The translations under genes and the position numbers were made by a program. Shown here piece after piece: positions 48,103 through 56,708 of a DNA stretch of 64,000 bases (the stretch's first letter is position 1; each line of letters opens with the position of its first letter). The DNA is from Herminiimonas contaminans (GTDB taxonomy: Bacteria > Pseudomonadota > Gammaproteobacteria > Burkholderiales > Burkholderiaceae_D). The notes under the pieces were generated by a model that made no database searches, was not told the DNA's origin, and worked only from the letters and a program-made list of their open reading frames with translations. The stretch is taken from NCBI RefSeq assembly GCF_015645465.1, contig NZ_JADOEL010000004.1, positions 62,001 through 126,000 on the forward strand. Reading direction: 5' to 3'.

Positions 48103-48588
48103 TTATTCGGCGAGCAGCTTCTTGATGTCGTCTGTTAACTCTTCCGGCTTGGTTTGCGGTGCATAGCGCTTGAAGACAGTGCCATCCTTGCGGATCAGGA
48201 ATTTGGTGAAATTCCATTTGATGCCTTCGCTGCCGAGCAGGCCGGGCGCTGCGTGCTTCAGGTATTTGTACAAAGGATCGGCGTTGTCGCCATTCACGTC
48301 TATCTTGGCAAACAGCGAGAAGCTGACGCCATAATTCTTTTCACAGAATGCGCCTATCTCGGCTGCATCGCCAGGTTCCTGGCTGCCGAACTGATTGCAC
48401 GGGAATCCGAGTACTTCTACGCCCTGATCGCGGAACTGCTGGTACACCGCTTCCAGTCCCTGGTATTGCGGCGTGAAGCCGCATTTGCTGGCGGTATTCA
48501 CAATCAGCAGTACTTTGCCGCGATACTGTGCGAGATCGACCGGCGAACCGCCCAGGCTATTCGGCGTAAAATCATAAACGGTGCTCAT
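48103..48588 (-). CDS. Glutathione peroxidase (cysteine type)
   Basis: 161 residues, thioredoxin-like fold. The peroxidatic Cys is in NTASKCGFTPQY, with Cys in place of the selenocysteine of animal enzymes. GFPCNQFGSQEPG and the KWNFTKFLI tryptophan region complete the catalytic tetrad, and a second Cys in the FPCNQF segment is the possible resolving residue. Such enzymes often use thioredoxin rather than glutathione. Its start overlaps the stop of pilU by four bases, an odd pairing with a pilus motor gene. Confidence 0.94.
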   Translation of the reverse strand: MSTVYDFTPNSLGGSPVDLAQYRGKVLLIVNTASKCGFTPQYQGLEAVYQQFRDQGVEVLGFPCNQFGSQEPGDAAEIGAFCEKNYGVSFSLFAKIDVNGDNADPLYKYLKHAAPGLLGSEGIKWNFTKFLIRKDGTVFKRYAPQTKPEELTDDIKKLLAE

Positions 48589-49721
48589 ACTATCCCCAGG
48601 TGTTCAGTGCCTTTGCTCAAATCGCGGTGTTTGGCTTCCTTGCCATTGAGCTTGATCGACAGGCGCAAATCATTGACCGAATCAGCATTGCGCAATGCGT
48701 CTTCGTAAGAAATCTTGCCGCCTTCATACAAATCGAACAAAGCCTGGTCGAAGGTTTGCATACCGAGCTCGCGCGACTTCTTCATGATCTCTTTGATTTC
48801 ATGCACATCGCCTTTGAAGATCAGGTCGGACACCAGCGGCGAGTTCAGCATGATCTCGACAGCGACGCAACGGCCCTTGGTTTCTTTCAAAGGAATCAGG
48901 CGTTGCGAAATCATCGCTTTCAGGTTTAGCGACAAATCCATCAGCAATTGCTGGCGACGTTCTTCCGGGAAGAAGTTAACGATGCGATCCAGTGCCTGGT
49001 TGGAGCTATTGGCGTGCATGGTGGCCAGGCACAGGTGACCAGTCTCGGCAAAGGCAATTGCATAGTCCATGGTTTCACGGTCGCGTATCTCGCCGATGAA
49101 GATGACGTCCGGCGCCTGGCGCAAAGTATTCTTCAGTGCCACGCCCCAGCCTTCAGTATCGACGCCGATCTCACGTTGGGTGATGACGCAGTTTTTATGC
49201 GGATGGACGTACTCGACCGGATCTTCGATGGTGATGATGTGGCCGTAGCTGTGTTCGTTGCGGTGACCTATCATCGCTGCCAGCGTGGTCGACTTGCCAG
49301 AGCCGGTAGCGCCGACCATGATGACCAGGCCGCGCTTGGTCATGACGATATCTTTCAGCGTCTCAGGCACGCCCAGGTCTTCCATGCGTGGGATAGCGGT
49401 GGTGATGGTACGTACCACCATGCCGACCTTGCCTTGCTGTACGAAAGCAGAAACACGGAAGCGACCGATGCCGCCCGGGCTGATCGCGAAATTGCATTCC
49501 TTGCTGGCTTCAAATTCCGCCGCCTGCTTGTCGCTCATGATGGCGCGCGCCAGTTCGATGGTGTGCGCAGCTGTCAGCGGCTGGTTGGACACTTGTGTCA
49601 TCTTGCCGTCGATCTTGAATGCAGGTGGAAAGTCGGCAGTGATGAAAAGATCGGAGCCGTTCTTGCTGAGCATCAGGCGCAGCAAGTCGTACATGAATTT
49701 GGTGGCTTGATCGCGTTCCAT
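48585..49721 (-). CDS. pilU: Type IV pilus retraction ATPase PilU
   Basis: 378 residues, the length of PilU rather than PilT. The N-terminal MYDLLRLMLSKNGSDLFIT, Walker A MVGATGSGKSTTLAAM, the Asp box (IGEIRDRETMDYAI) and the His box (GHLCLATMHANSS) are all present. PilU is a hexameric retraction motor that assists PilT. It lies downstream of pilT with two palindromes between. The end overlaps the glutathione peroxidase gene. Confidence 0.95.
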   Translation of the reverse strand: MERDQATKFMYDLLRLMLSKNGSDLFITADFPPAFKIDGKMTQVSNQPLTAAHTIELARAIMSDKQAAEFEASKECNFAISPGGIGRFRVSAFVQQGKVGMVVRTITTAIPRMEDLGVPETLKDIVMTKRGLVIMVGATGSGKSTTLAAMIGHRNEHSYGHIITIEDPVEYVHPHKNCVITQREIGVDTEGWGVALKNTLRQAPDVIFIGEIRDRETMDYAIAFAETGHLCLATMHANSSNQALDRIVNFFPEERRQQLLMDLSLNLKAMISQRLIPLKETKGRCVAVEIMLNSPLVSDLIFKGDVHEIKEIMKKSRELGMQTFDQALFDLYEGGKISYEDALRNADSVNDLRLSIKLNGKEAKHRDLSKGTEHLGIV

Positions 49722-49780
49722 AGTGACTCTCTCTTGGTCTGTTTTTTACACCAGCGTAACTTGTACTGCATTTCCACCTC

Positions 49781-49796
49781 GCAGCTTGCAAGCTGC
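49781..49796. repeat. Perfect 16-bp palindrome between pilT and pilU
   Basis: GCAGCTTGCAAGCTGC equals its own reverse complement. In RNA it would form a short hairpin about 60-75 bases before the pilU start. Confidence 0.6.
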
Positions 49797-49809
49797 TCCG
49801 ATTCAGGCG

Positions 49810-49829
49810 GCGCAAAGCATGCTTTGCGC
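49810..49829. repeat. Perfect 20-bp palindrome just after pilT
   Basis: GCGCAAAGCATGCTTTGCGC equals its own reverse complement. It starts about ten bases after the pilT stop. Flanking AGGCGG (49805-49810) and CCGCCT (49834-49839) can extend the stem. No T run follows, so it looks more like an RNA-processing or stabilising hairpin, or a protein site, than an intrinsic terminator. Confidence 0.6.
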
Positions 49830-49839
49830 AAGCCCGCCT

Positions 49840-50883
49840 TCATCCTGGGAAGTTGTCCGGCGTCTTGGCAGCAGCACGTGCAGCAGCATTGGAAATCACA
49901 TTGCGTTTTACCAGCTCGGTCAGATTGCTGTCCAGCGTTTGCATGCCGACATTTGCACCGGTCTGGATCGCCGAATACATTTGCGCGATCTTTGCTTCGC
50001 GGATCAGGTTACGAATCGCCGGAGTGCCGAGCATGATTTCATGCGCAGCGACGCGACCACTGCCATCCTTGGTTTTGAGCAGGGTTTGCGAAATCACGGC
50101 TTGTAGTGATTCGGATAACATCGCGCGCACCATTTCCTTTTCATCGCCCGGGAAGACGTCGATGATACGGTCGATAGTCTTGGCGGCGGATGAGGTGTGC
50201 AGGGTGCCGAATACCAGGTGACCGGTTTCCGCCGCAGACAGTGCCAGGCGTATGGTTTCCAGGTCACGCAATTCGCCGACCAGCACCACATCCGGATCTT
50301 CACGCAGCGCCGAGCGCAAGGCGTTTTCAAAGGAGTGGGTGTGTGGGCCGACTTCGCGCTGGTTGATCAGGCACTTCTTCGAGTCGTGTACAAACTCGAT
50401 AGGATCTTCGATAGTCAGGATGTGTGCGTATTCGTTTTCATTGACGTGATTCACCATCGCCGCCAGTGTGGTCGATTTGCCGGAGCCGGTCGGGCCGGTC
50501 ACCAGCACCAGGCCGCGTGGTTTCAATGCGAGATCGGCAAAGATCTTGGGCGCATTCAAATCTTCCAGGCTGAGGATTTTCGATGGAATGGTACGCAGTA
50601 CTGCGGCGGCACCCCGGTCCTGGTTGAAGGCATTGACACGGAAGCGGGCGAGGCCGGGGATGGCGAAGGAAAAATCGATTTCCAGTCGTTCTTCATATAC
50701 TTTGCGCTGGCCGTCATTCATGATGTCATAAATCATGCCGTGCACATCCTTGTGCTCCAGTGGCGGCAAATTGATGCGGCGGACATCGCCATGTACACGG
50801 ATCATCGGCGGCAGCCCGGCTGATAAATGCAGATCGGATGCTTTATTCTTGACGGAGAACGCGAGTAGTTCTGAAATGTCCAT
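49840..50883 (-). CDS. pilT: Type IV pilus retraction ATPase PilT
   Basis: 347 residues, the typical PilT length. MDISELLAFSVKNKASDLHLSAG opens the N-terminal PAS-like domain. Walker A VTGPTGSGKSTTLAAM, the Asp box (VGELRDLETIRLAL) and the His box (GHLVFGTLHTSSA) follow, with the AIRNLIREAKI (AIRNLIRE) motif essential for retraction near the C-terminus. It powers pilus retraction for twitching and DNA uptake. It is divergent from yggS, as in many proteobacteria. AGGGA lies before its ATG. Confidence 0.97.
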   Translation of the reverse strand: MDISELLAFSVKNKASDLHLSAGLPPMIRVHGDVRRINLPPLEHKDVHGMIYDIMNDGQRKVYEERLEIDFSFAIPGLARFRVNAFNQDRGAAAVLRTIPSKILSLEDLNAPKIFADLALKPRGLVLVTGPTGSGKSTTLAAMVNHVNENEYAHILTIEDPIEFVHDSKKCLINQREVGPHTHSFENALRSALREDPDVVLVGELRDLETIRLALSAAETGHLVFGTLHTSSAAKTIDRIIDVFPGDEKEMVRAMLSESLQAVISQTLLKTKDGSGRVAAHEIMLGTPAIRNLIREAKIAQMYSAIQTGANVGMQTLDSNLTELVKRNVISNAAARAAAKTPDNFPG

Positions 50884-50978
50884 TTATAATCCCTGAGCCT
50901 GCTGCAAAAAGGCGTAACGCCCTGTTTGCGTACCGATGTTATGGTGACGCTTTATTGATGCTTTAAAGAACTTTGATT

Positions 50979-51683
50979 ATGTCTGTAATAGGCCAAAACT
51001 TGCAAGCTGTGCGTCAGCGGATCACCGACGCCGCGAACAGTGCGCAACGCGATGTGCACGGCGTGGAATTACTGGCGGTATCCAAGACGTTTGGTGCCGA
51101 TGCCGTGATCGCCGCGGCCGAGGCCGGACAGGGTGCTTTTGGCGAAAACTACCTGCAGGAAGCGCTGGAAAAGATCGCTGAAGTAAAGGCAACACGCCCG
51201 GATTTGCAGCTGGAATGGCACTTCATAGGCCCCATCCAGAGCAACAAGACCCGTCCCATCGCCGAGCACTTCGACTGGGTACACTCGGTAGATCGCCTGA
51301 AAATCGCGCAACGTTTGTCAGAACAACGTCCGGACGGACTGCCGCCGCTGAATGTTTGTTTGCAGGTGAATATCAGTGGCGAAGCCAGTAAAAGCGGTGT
51401 TTTGCCGGAAGAAACGCTGGCGGTAGCGCAGGCGATTGCCGCTTTGCCGCGCCTGCAGCTGCGCGGCCTGATGGCGATACCCGAGGCGACCGGTGATGCA
51501 GAACAACAACGCGCACCGTTCAGGCAAATGCATGCTTTGCTTGATCAATTGCGCGAGCAGGGATTAAAACTGGATACTTTATCCATGGGGATGTCTGGCG
51601 ACATGGCGGCAGCCATCGCCGAAGGCGCAACTATAGTGCGGATAGGTTCCGCAATTTTTGGTACAAGGGAATATGCAAAATAA
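50979..51683 (+). CDS. YggS-family pyridoxal phosphate homeostasis protein
   Basis: 234 residues from the ATG at 50979. It has the PLP-binding alanine racemase-like barrel alone. The PLP Lys is in LLAVSKTFG; WHFIGPIQSNKTRPIAEHFDWVHSVDR and GLMAIP and LSMGMSGDMAAAIAEGATIVRIGSAIFG follow in order. These proteins bind PLP and affect amino-acid and B6 balance with no established catalysis. The end overlaps the start of proC, the common yggS-proC order. Confidence 0.95.
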   Translation: MSVIGQNLQAVRQRITDAANSAQRDVHGVELLAVSKTFGADAVIAAAEAGQGAFGENYLQEALEKIAEVKATRPDLQLEWHFIGPIQSNKTRPIAEHFDWVHSVDRLKIAQRLSEQRPDGLPPLNVCLQVNISGEASKSGVLPEETLAVAQAIAALPRLQLRGLMAIPEATGDAEQQRAPFRQMHALLDQLREQGLKLDTLSMGMSGDMAAAIAEGATIVRIGSAIFGTREYAK

Positions 51684-52497
51684 TTTGAAAATCAGTTTCA
51701 TCGGTGGCGGCAATATGGCTGCTGCCCTGATCGGTGGTCTCGCAGGCAAATTGACTGCGGCGGCCAATATTCACGTAGTTGATATCAACGCCGATTCGCT
51801 GGCGAAATTACAGCAGCAGTTCCGTGTCCGCACTTCGTCCGATATCGATGCCACGCTGGCTGGCAGTGATGTCATCGTGCTCGCAGTCAAGCCGCAGCAG
51901 ATGAAGGGCGTGGTCGCACAACTGGTGCCGCACATTAACGGGCAGTTGGTGTTGTCGATTGCAGCGGGCATACGCGCGGTAGATTTGTCGCGCTGGCTGA
52001 AGGGGCACAATGCCATCGTCCGTACCATGCCGAATACCCCGGCATTGATAGGCAAGGGCATCACCGGCATGGTGGCGACCGACGGTGTCAGCACCGAGCA
52101 GCGCGCCGCAGCGGATGCCATCATGCGGGCAGTCGGTGAGACCGTATGGCTGGATGATGAAAAACTGATCGATCCGGTGACAGCTGTATCCGGTAGCGGG
52201 CCAGCCTATGTGTTTTACTTCATCGAAGCGATGCAACAGGCGGCACAGGAGATGGGATTGACGGCAGAGCAGGGCAACGCGCTCGCGATTTCTACTTTTG
52301 TTGGCGCGGCGCACCTGGCAGCACAATCCAGTGATCCGGTTGGTGTATTGCGTGAACGAGTTACTTCCAAAGGTGGTACCACCTATGCTGCATTGACCAG
52401 CATGGAAGCCAGCGGCGTCAAACAATCCATCATCACTGCGATGAAAGCAGCTGCCGCACGCGGTCAGGCACTGGGCGAAGAATTCGGTCAGGACTAG
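51673..52497 (+). CDS. proC: Pyrroline-5-carboxylate reductase
   Basis: 274 residues from the ATG at 51673, which lies inside the end of yggS. ProC makes the last step of proline synthesis with NAD(P)H. The Rossmann motif is FIGGGNMAAALIGG; VRTMPNTPALIGKGITGM and AVSGSGPAYVFYFIEAM are the substrate and dimer motifs, and the C-terminal VTSKGGTTYAAL is conserved. A strong terminator follows. Confidence 0.97.
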   Translation: MQNNLKISFIGGGNMAAALIGGLAGKLTAAANIHVVDINADSLAKLQQQFRVRTSSDIDATLAGSDVIVLAVKPQQMKGVVAQLVPHINGQLVLSIAAGIRAVDLSRWLKGHNAIVRTMPNTPALIGKGITGMVATDGVSTEQRAAADAIMRAVGETVWLDDEKLIDPVTAVSGSGPAYVFYFIEAMQQAAQEMGLTAEQGNALAISTFVGAAHLAAQSSDPVGVLRERVTSKGGTTYAALTSMEASGVKQSIITAMKAAAARGQALGEEFGQD

Positions 52498-52534
52498 GAT
52501 TTAGCCGCAGTTGATAATTGCTGCGTAGATGTTA

Positions 52535-52575
52535 AAAAGGCCGGATGTCCAACAGACATCCGGCCTTTTGTTTTT
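52535..52575 (+). terminator. Bidirectional terminator after proC
   Basis: AAAAGGCCGGATGTC at 52535-52549 pairs perfectly with GACATCCGGCCTTTT at 52555-52569 (15 bp, 5-base loop), followed by GTTTTT. It also serves the convergent RcnB-like gene. Confidence 0.93.
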
Positions 52576-52598
52576 ATGCTGCCTTCAGGCTGGTTTGA

Positions 52599-53021
52599 TT
52601 AATTGCCGAGGATGATTTGTGCGATCACACCGGTTGCAATGGCGATCAGGACATAGTCGCCTCCGGTTTGCACCCAGTTATAGCCACGTGGCGGCGGCGT
52701 CAAATGATGTCCGCGCCAGTCGTTGACAACATATTGGTGGCCACGGTATTCGCGTGGGATGTAACCACCTTTGTAGAAGTTATGGTTAGGCCCGGCGCCA
52801 CGCCCCGCATGTCGGTTGTCATGCCTGTCATCATGTTTGTTGGCGTGCTTGTTCCCATGCTTGTCACCGTGCTTGTTACCGTGTTTGTCGCCGTACTTAT
52901 TGCTGTGCGGGTTGCCTTGCGGGCCGCGATCACCACCGCGGTCATAGCCTTGCGCAAATGCTGCGCTGCTGGCCAACAGAGCTACCGTCATAATCGACGA
53001 AATAATTATTTTGCTCTTCAT
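52599..53021 (-). CDS. RcnB-like periplasmic protein with His-rich repeats
   Basis: 140 residues. A signal peptide (MKSKIIISSIMTVALLASSAAFA) is followed by a His/Lys/Asp-rich stretch of eight tetrapeptide units (KHGN/KHGD type, residues 42-73). The C-terminal RcnB domain has YVVNDWRGHHLTPPPRGYNWVQTGGDYVLIA... ending ...IAQIILGN. RcnB proteins are periplasmic and affect nickel and cobalt balance. The His repeats would bind metal, but the specific metal is unknown. The protein ends in a hydrophobic helix, so it may also touch the membrane. Confidence 0.88.
   Translation of the reverse strand: MKSKIIISSIMTVALLASSAAFAQGYDRGGDRGPQGNPHSNKYGDKHGNKHGDKHGNKHANKHDDRHDNRHAGRGAGPNHNFYKGGYIPREYRGHQYVVNDWRGHHLTPPPRGYNWVQTGGDYVLIAIATGVIAQIILGN
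52803..52898 (-). repeat. Tandem 4-residue repeat coding for a His-rich tract
   Basis: Eight successive 12-base units code for KYGD, KHGN, KHGD, KHGN, KHAN, KHDD, RHDN and RHAG within the RcnB-like gene. The units nearest the N-terminus are most alike and drift toward the C-terminal end, as expected for repeat expansion followed by divergence. Confidence 0.85.
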
Positions 53022-53169
53022 CTCTGCTCCTTGTCATGGCGAAAATGCCTCCGCATTGCATACATGTGTAAACATGTTGATACGGAGTTTTCATTAAACA
53101 GGAAAAGGACTACTGTGTGCATGCCTTTTTGGTAAGGCCTGTTACCAAATGTTTCTGCATGTCACCCTG

Positions 53170-53670
53170 CTATGCTGGCGCGGAAAATGCCGGGTGGTAA
53201 CGCACGATTCCATGCGCAGAATTCGTCTGTAAAGGCAGGGCGAGGAAGTACTCGGCTGGTAGCTCAGGATAAGCCAGGGTATCGCTGTGTCGGAAGCCGA
53301 AGCGCTGGTAATAGGCAGCGTCGCCAGCCACCACGCAACCTTGCGCCTGATCTGCGCGTAGCAAGTCCAGCCCGGTTTCGATCAGGCGGGTGCCTATCCC
53401 TAGTTTCTGCTTGCCGGGCAATACGGATATTGGTCCCAGGCCATACCATCCGGTGCTACCGTCCGAGATGGTAACCGGAGAAAATGCAATATGGCCGACT
53501 ACCTGTCCGTCCACTTCGGCAAGCAGCGATAGCGCAAGTGCGTCTGTTGCACGCAGGGCGGCAATGATGAGGTGTTCGGTCTGATCGCTATGCGGATGAT
53601 CCTGGAACGCGGCGCGCGTTACCGCAGTTATCGCATCTGTATCGTCAGCGCGTTCCGGGCGTATGTGCAT
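53170..53670 (-). CDS. GNAT-family N-acetyltransferase (YhbS-like)
   Basis: 166 residues. GNAT fold with the acetyl-CoA-binding segment PISVLPGKQKLGIGTRLIETG (Q/R-x-x-G-x-G/A type) near residue 80-100. GCVVAGDAAYYQRFGF is typical of the YhbS subgroup. The substrate is unknown. It starts 6 bases after the DJ-1/PfpI-type gene and is last of the run from ubiA. Confidence 0.88.
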   Translation of the reverse strand: MHIRPERADDTDAITAVTRAAFQDHPHSDQTEHLIIAALRATDALALSLLAEVDGQVVGHIAFSPVTISDGSTGWYGLGPISVLPGKQKLGIGTRLIETGLDLLRADQAQGCVVAGDAAYYQRFGFRHSDTLAYPELPAEYFLALPLQTNSAHGIVRYHPAFSAPA

Positions 53671-53676
53671 CTGCGC

Positions 53677-54315
53677 TTACTCCTTTGCAGCCAGCGGCAC
53701 GCGCCTGACTGTGGATTCAGGATATGGGTATTCCATATGACGTGCGGTAGCGCGTGCGACATCTTCACCCCAATATTTTTTTACCACCATGAATGCCATA
53801 TCGATACCGGCGGATATGCCGGCAGAGGTCAGCACATAGCCTTGCTCAACTACCTGCGATACCGAGTCCACCGTGACATTCGGGAAGAGCTCCTGCATCC
53901 AGTCCAGTGAGCGCCAGTGCGTAGTCGCACGCAAGCCGTCCAGCAAGCCGGCATTGCCCAGCACCAGTGCGCCGGTACAAACTGAAGTCAGGGTTTCCAC
54001 TTGCGCCGCCTGTGCGTTGACGAAGTGTAGCAAGGCCGGATTGTGCATTTCCTTGCGTGTGCCCCAGCCGCCAGGAACCAGCAATATGTCCAGCGGCGGG
54101 CAGGTTGCATAAGTGGTGTCCGGCAAGACGCGCATGCCGCCGGTAGTCACAATGGGCTGATCTTGTTCAGCCACCAGTATGACTTCGAATGGCGACGGCT
54201 CTTCACGTCGCTTTTCGCTATTGATACGCGTGACGGAAAAGACTTCATACGGACCACAAAAATCCAGTACTTCGACGTCATCAAAAATGACTATGCCTAC
54301 ACGTTTGCGATTCAT
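53677..54315 (-). CDS. DJ-1/PfpI-family protein (GATase1-like)
   Basis: 212 residues from the ATG at 54315, which has GGGAG at good spacing; the adjacent ATG at 54318 is equally possible. The N-terminus VGIVIFDDVEVLDFCGPYEVF and the nucleophile elbow TSVCTGALVLGNAGLL (Cys) match the group that includes isonitrile hydratase and the ligand domain of GlxA/FtrA regulators. There is no AraC-type DNA-binding domain, so it is not a regulator of that kind. Activity unknown; isonitrile hydratase is possible. It lies about 35 bases after the MFS gene. Confidence 0.85.
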   Translation of the reverse strand: MNRKRVGIVIFDDVEVLDFCGPYEVFSVTRINSEKRREEPSPFEVILVAEQDQPIVTTGGMRVLPDTTYATCPPLDILLVPGGWGTRKEMHNPALLHFVNAQAAQVETLTSVCTGALVLGNAGLLDGLRATTHWRSLDWMQELFPNVTVDSVSQVVEQGYVLTSAGISAGIDMAFMVVKKYWGEDVARATARHMEYPYPESTVRRVPLAAKE

Positions 54316-54352
54316 CATCGACTCCCTCGGTTGTCGGATAGGAACAGACTGC

Positions 54353-55789
54353 TTAGTTTGCTGCATGAGCTTTGCTGACGCTCTCGCCATCGTTCGGTCG
54401 CAAGGTCCAGAACGACAAGGAGGAAAGTATGGTTAATCCGCCTAGAGTAAGGAAGGCATGGTGCAAGGCATTGCCGACTGCGGCGCGATCAGATTGTGGC
54501 AAGTCACCCAGATACCACGCTGCGATAATGGAGCCAAACGCGAGACCGAAGCTCATCGACATTTGCTGCATGGAGCTGGCGATAGTGCTGGCCATGCTGG
54601 AGTCTTCCGGATTGATATCCGAATAAGCCATCGAATTCATGCTGGAAAACTGCAGCGAATTAAAGAAACCCTGCGCCAGTCCGAGCAGGAGGATCACTGC
54701 AATGGGTGTACCAGGCGTGATGATGGAGAACAGCGAGATCGTGATGCCTATCATCACCGTATTCACGATCAGGACTTTGCGATAACCGAAGTGACCGAGT
54801 ACGCGTACCGAGATCAGTTTCATCAGCATCGCTGCGGCAGCAGTCGGCATCATCAGCAAGCCGGATTGCCAGGCGGGCAGACCCAGCCCGAGCTGGTACA
54901 GCAACGGTAGCAGGAAGGGCAGGCCGCCGACGCCTAGGCGTGTGATAAAACCGCCGACCACCGAAACGCGGAAGGTACGGGTTTTAAACAGCGCCAGTTG
55001 CAACAGCGGATGCAGGGTGCGCCGTGCATGCAAGACATAGGCACACAACAATGCGATAGCGATCACAAACAAGATAGTGGTCGAGGTCGCATCCAGATAA
55101 TGTTCACCAAATATTTCCAGTATCCACGACATGAGTGCCACGCCGGAACCGAACAGGATGAGTCCGATGACGTCCAGCGGTCGCGGCGAGTCCGAGCGAT
55201 AGTCCGGCATATGCTTGTGGATCATCCATTGCGCTGCCAATCCGATTGGTACATTGACGAAGAAGATGGCTTGCCACGGCAGCCAGTGCACGATGAGTCC
55301 GCCTACTGTCGGGCCGAGCAGCGGTCCGATCAGGGCTGGGATGATGACGAAGTTCATCGCCGACAATAGTTCTGATTTCGGGAAGGTACGTATCACGGTC
55401 AGGCGGCCGACCGGCATCATCATTGCCGCGCTGAAGCCTTGCAGTATGCGTGCCGCCACCAGCATCGGTACGTTCACGGACAGGCCGCACAGGATGGAAG
55501 AAAAAGTGAATAAGCCAACCGCAACACTGAAGACGCGACGCGTGCCGAAGCGATCTGCCATCCAGCCACTGATAGGTATGGAAACTGCCAGCGCCAAAAT
55601 GTAGGAGCTGACGACTGCCTTCAGGCTGAGGGGCGTGACGTTGAGGCTGGCCGCCATCGCAGGCACGGCGGTGTTGATAATTGTGGAGTCGAGTTGCTCC
55701 ATGAAGAGTGCAATCGCCACCACCCAGGGCAAATACCGTTTGACCGTGGCTGCGTCTGTCGTATTTGCGTTGGGTGGGAGGGCGGACAT
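54353..55789 (-). CDS. MFS multidrug exporter, DHA2 (14-helix) type
   Basis: 478 residues with about 14 hydrophobic helices. The motif A loop GWMADRFGTRRVF, motif D1-like LDSTIINTAVPAMA in helix 1 and motif C-like PLLGPTVGG in helix 5 identify a DHA2 proton-linked drug exporter resembling HsrA/EmrB. No membrane-fusion partner is adjacent. It lies 14 bases after ubiA and before the DJ-1 and GNAT genes, so a detoxification unit is possible. Confidence 0.92.
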   Translation of the reverse strand: MSALPPNANTTDAATVKRYLPWVVAIALFMEQLDSTIINTAVPAMAASLNVTPLSLKAVVSSYILALAVSIPISGWMADRFGTRRVFSVAVGLFTFSSILCGLSVNVPMLVAARILQGFSAAMMMPVGRLTVIRTFPKSELLSAMNFVIIPALIGPLLGPTVGGLIVHWLPWQAIFFVNVPIGLAAQWMIHKHMPDYRSDSPRPLDVIGLILFGSGVALMSWILEIFGEHYLDATSTTILFVIAIALLCAYVLHARRTLHPLLQLALFKTRTFRVSVVGGFITRLGVGGLPFLLPLLYQLGLGLPAWQSGLLMMPTAAAAMLMKLISVRVLGHFGYRKVLIVNTVMIGITISLFSIITPGTPIAVILLLGLAQGFFNSLQFSSMNSMAYSDINPEDSSMASTIASSMQQMSMSFGLAFGSIIAAWYLGDLPQSDRAAVGNALHHAFLTLGGLTILSSLSFWTLRPNDGESVSKAHAAN

Positions 55790-55803
55790 GGATAGTTACC
55801 TGA

Positions 55804-56658
55804 TCAGCGCAACAGATAATCCAGCGCGACACCGCCGAAGATGGCTGCACCCAGCCAGTTGTTATGACGGAAGGCAGCGAAGCAACCGGCGCGTCCGCGA
55901 TCCCGTATCAAGGTGTAGTGATAAATCGCACAAACCACTGCGACCAGCAAACCGGCGACGAACCAGATGCGCAAACCGAATTGCCAGCCTATGACGCCTA
56001 TGATGCCCAGGTTCACTGCGTAGCAAAGCATGATGATGGCGACATCATAAGAGCCGAATGTGATGGCCGAGGTTTTCATGCCCAGCTTCAGGTCGTCTTC
56101 CCGATCAACCATCGCGTATTCCGTATCGTAGGCAACGGCCCAGAATATATTCGCTACCAATAGCCACCATGCTGCAGCCGGTACCGTGTTCTGGATCGCA
56201 GCAAAACTCATGGGGATGCCGAAGCCGAACGCAATGCCGAGGTAAGCCTGCGGAATCGCGAAGAAGCGTTTGAAGTATGGATAGGTCGCGGCGATGATGA
56301 CGGCGGCGATGGAGAGTTGCTTGGTCAATGTATTCAGCGGCCAGATCAGCGCAAATGAAACCAGAGCCAGTACCAGTGCGACCAACACTGCTTCATAAGG
56401 TTTGATCTTGCCGCTGGTGACAGGGCGTTCCACTGTACGTTCTACATATTTGTCGAAATCACGATCCGCGTAATCGTTGATGGCGCAACCGGCAGAACGC
56501 ATCAGGATGGTACCCAGTGTGAAGATGGCGACTATCGCCCAGTCCGGCTTGCCGTTGGAGGCCAGCCACAAGGCCCACAGCGTAGGCCAGAGCAGCAGCA
56601 AAATGCCTATCGGTTTATCAAGGCGGATCAGGCGGAAATACAGTTGAAGACGATTCAT
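55804..56658 (-). CDS. ubiA: 4-hydroxybenzoate octaprenyltransferase
   Basis: 284 residues, eight or nine membrane helices. The first Asp-rich motif is [19 protein letters not shown] and the second is in [16 protein letters not shown]; these hold the magnesium-prenyl diphosphate. UbiA attaches the polyprenyl tail to 4-hydroxybenzoate in ubiquinone synthesis. It lies 50 bases after oxyR on the minus strand. Confidence 0.96.
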   Translation of the reverse strand: MNRLQLYFRLIRLDKPIGILLLLWPTLWALWLASNGKPDWAIVAIFTLGTILMRSAGCAINDYADRDFDKYVERTVERPVTSGKIKPYEAVLVALVLALVSFALIWPLNTLTKQLSIAAVIIAATYPYFKRFFAIPQAYLGIAFGFGIPMSFAAIQNTVPAAAWWLLVANIFWAVAYDTEYAMVDREDDLKLGMKTSAITFGSYDVAIIMLCYAVNLGIIGVIGWQFGLRIWFVAGLLVAVVCAIYHYTLIRDRGRAGCFAAFRHNNWLGAAIFGGVALDYLLR

Positions 56659-56708
56659 CTAGAGGTAAGAACTTAATACAAAAGGAAAAACGACCTGATG
56701 CACCAGCA

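Noticed and set aside
48948-50036. Plus-strand open frame of 362 codons opposite pilU and pilT
   Set aside because: It spans two real genes and their gap on the other strand; composition and lack of motifs mark it as a shadow.
52803-52898. CRISPR-like short repeats
   Set aside because: The repeats are in frame within a gene, 12 bases long with no spacers; they code for a His-rich tract.
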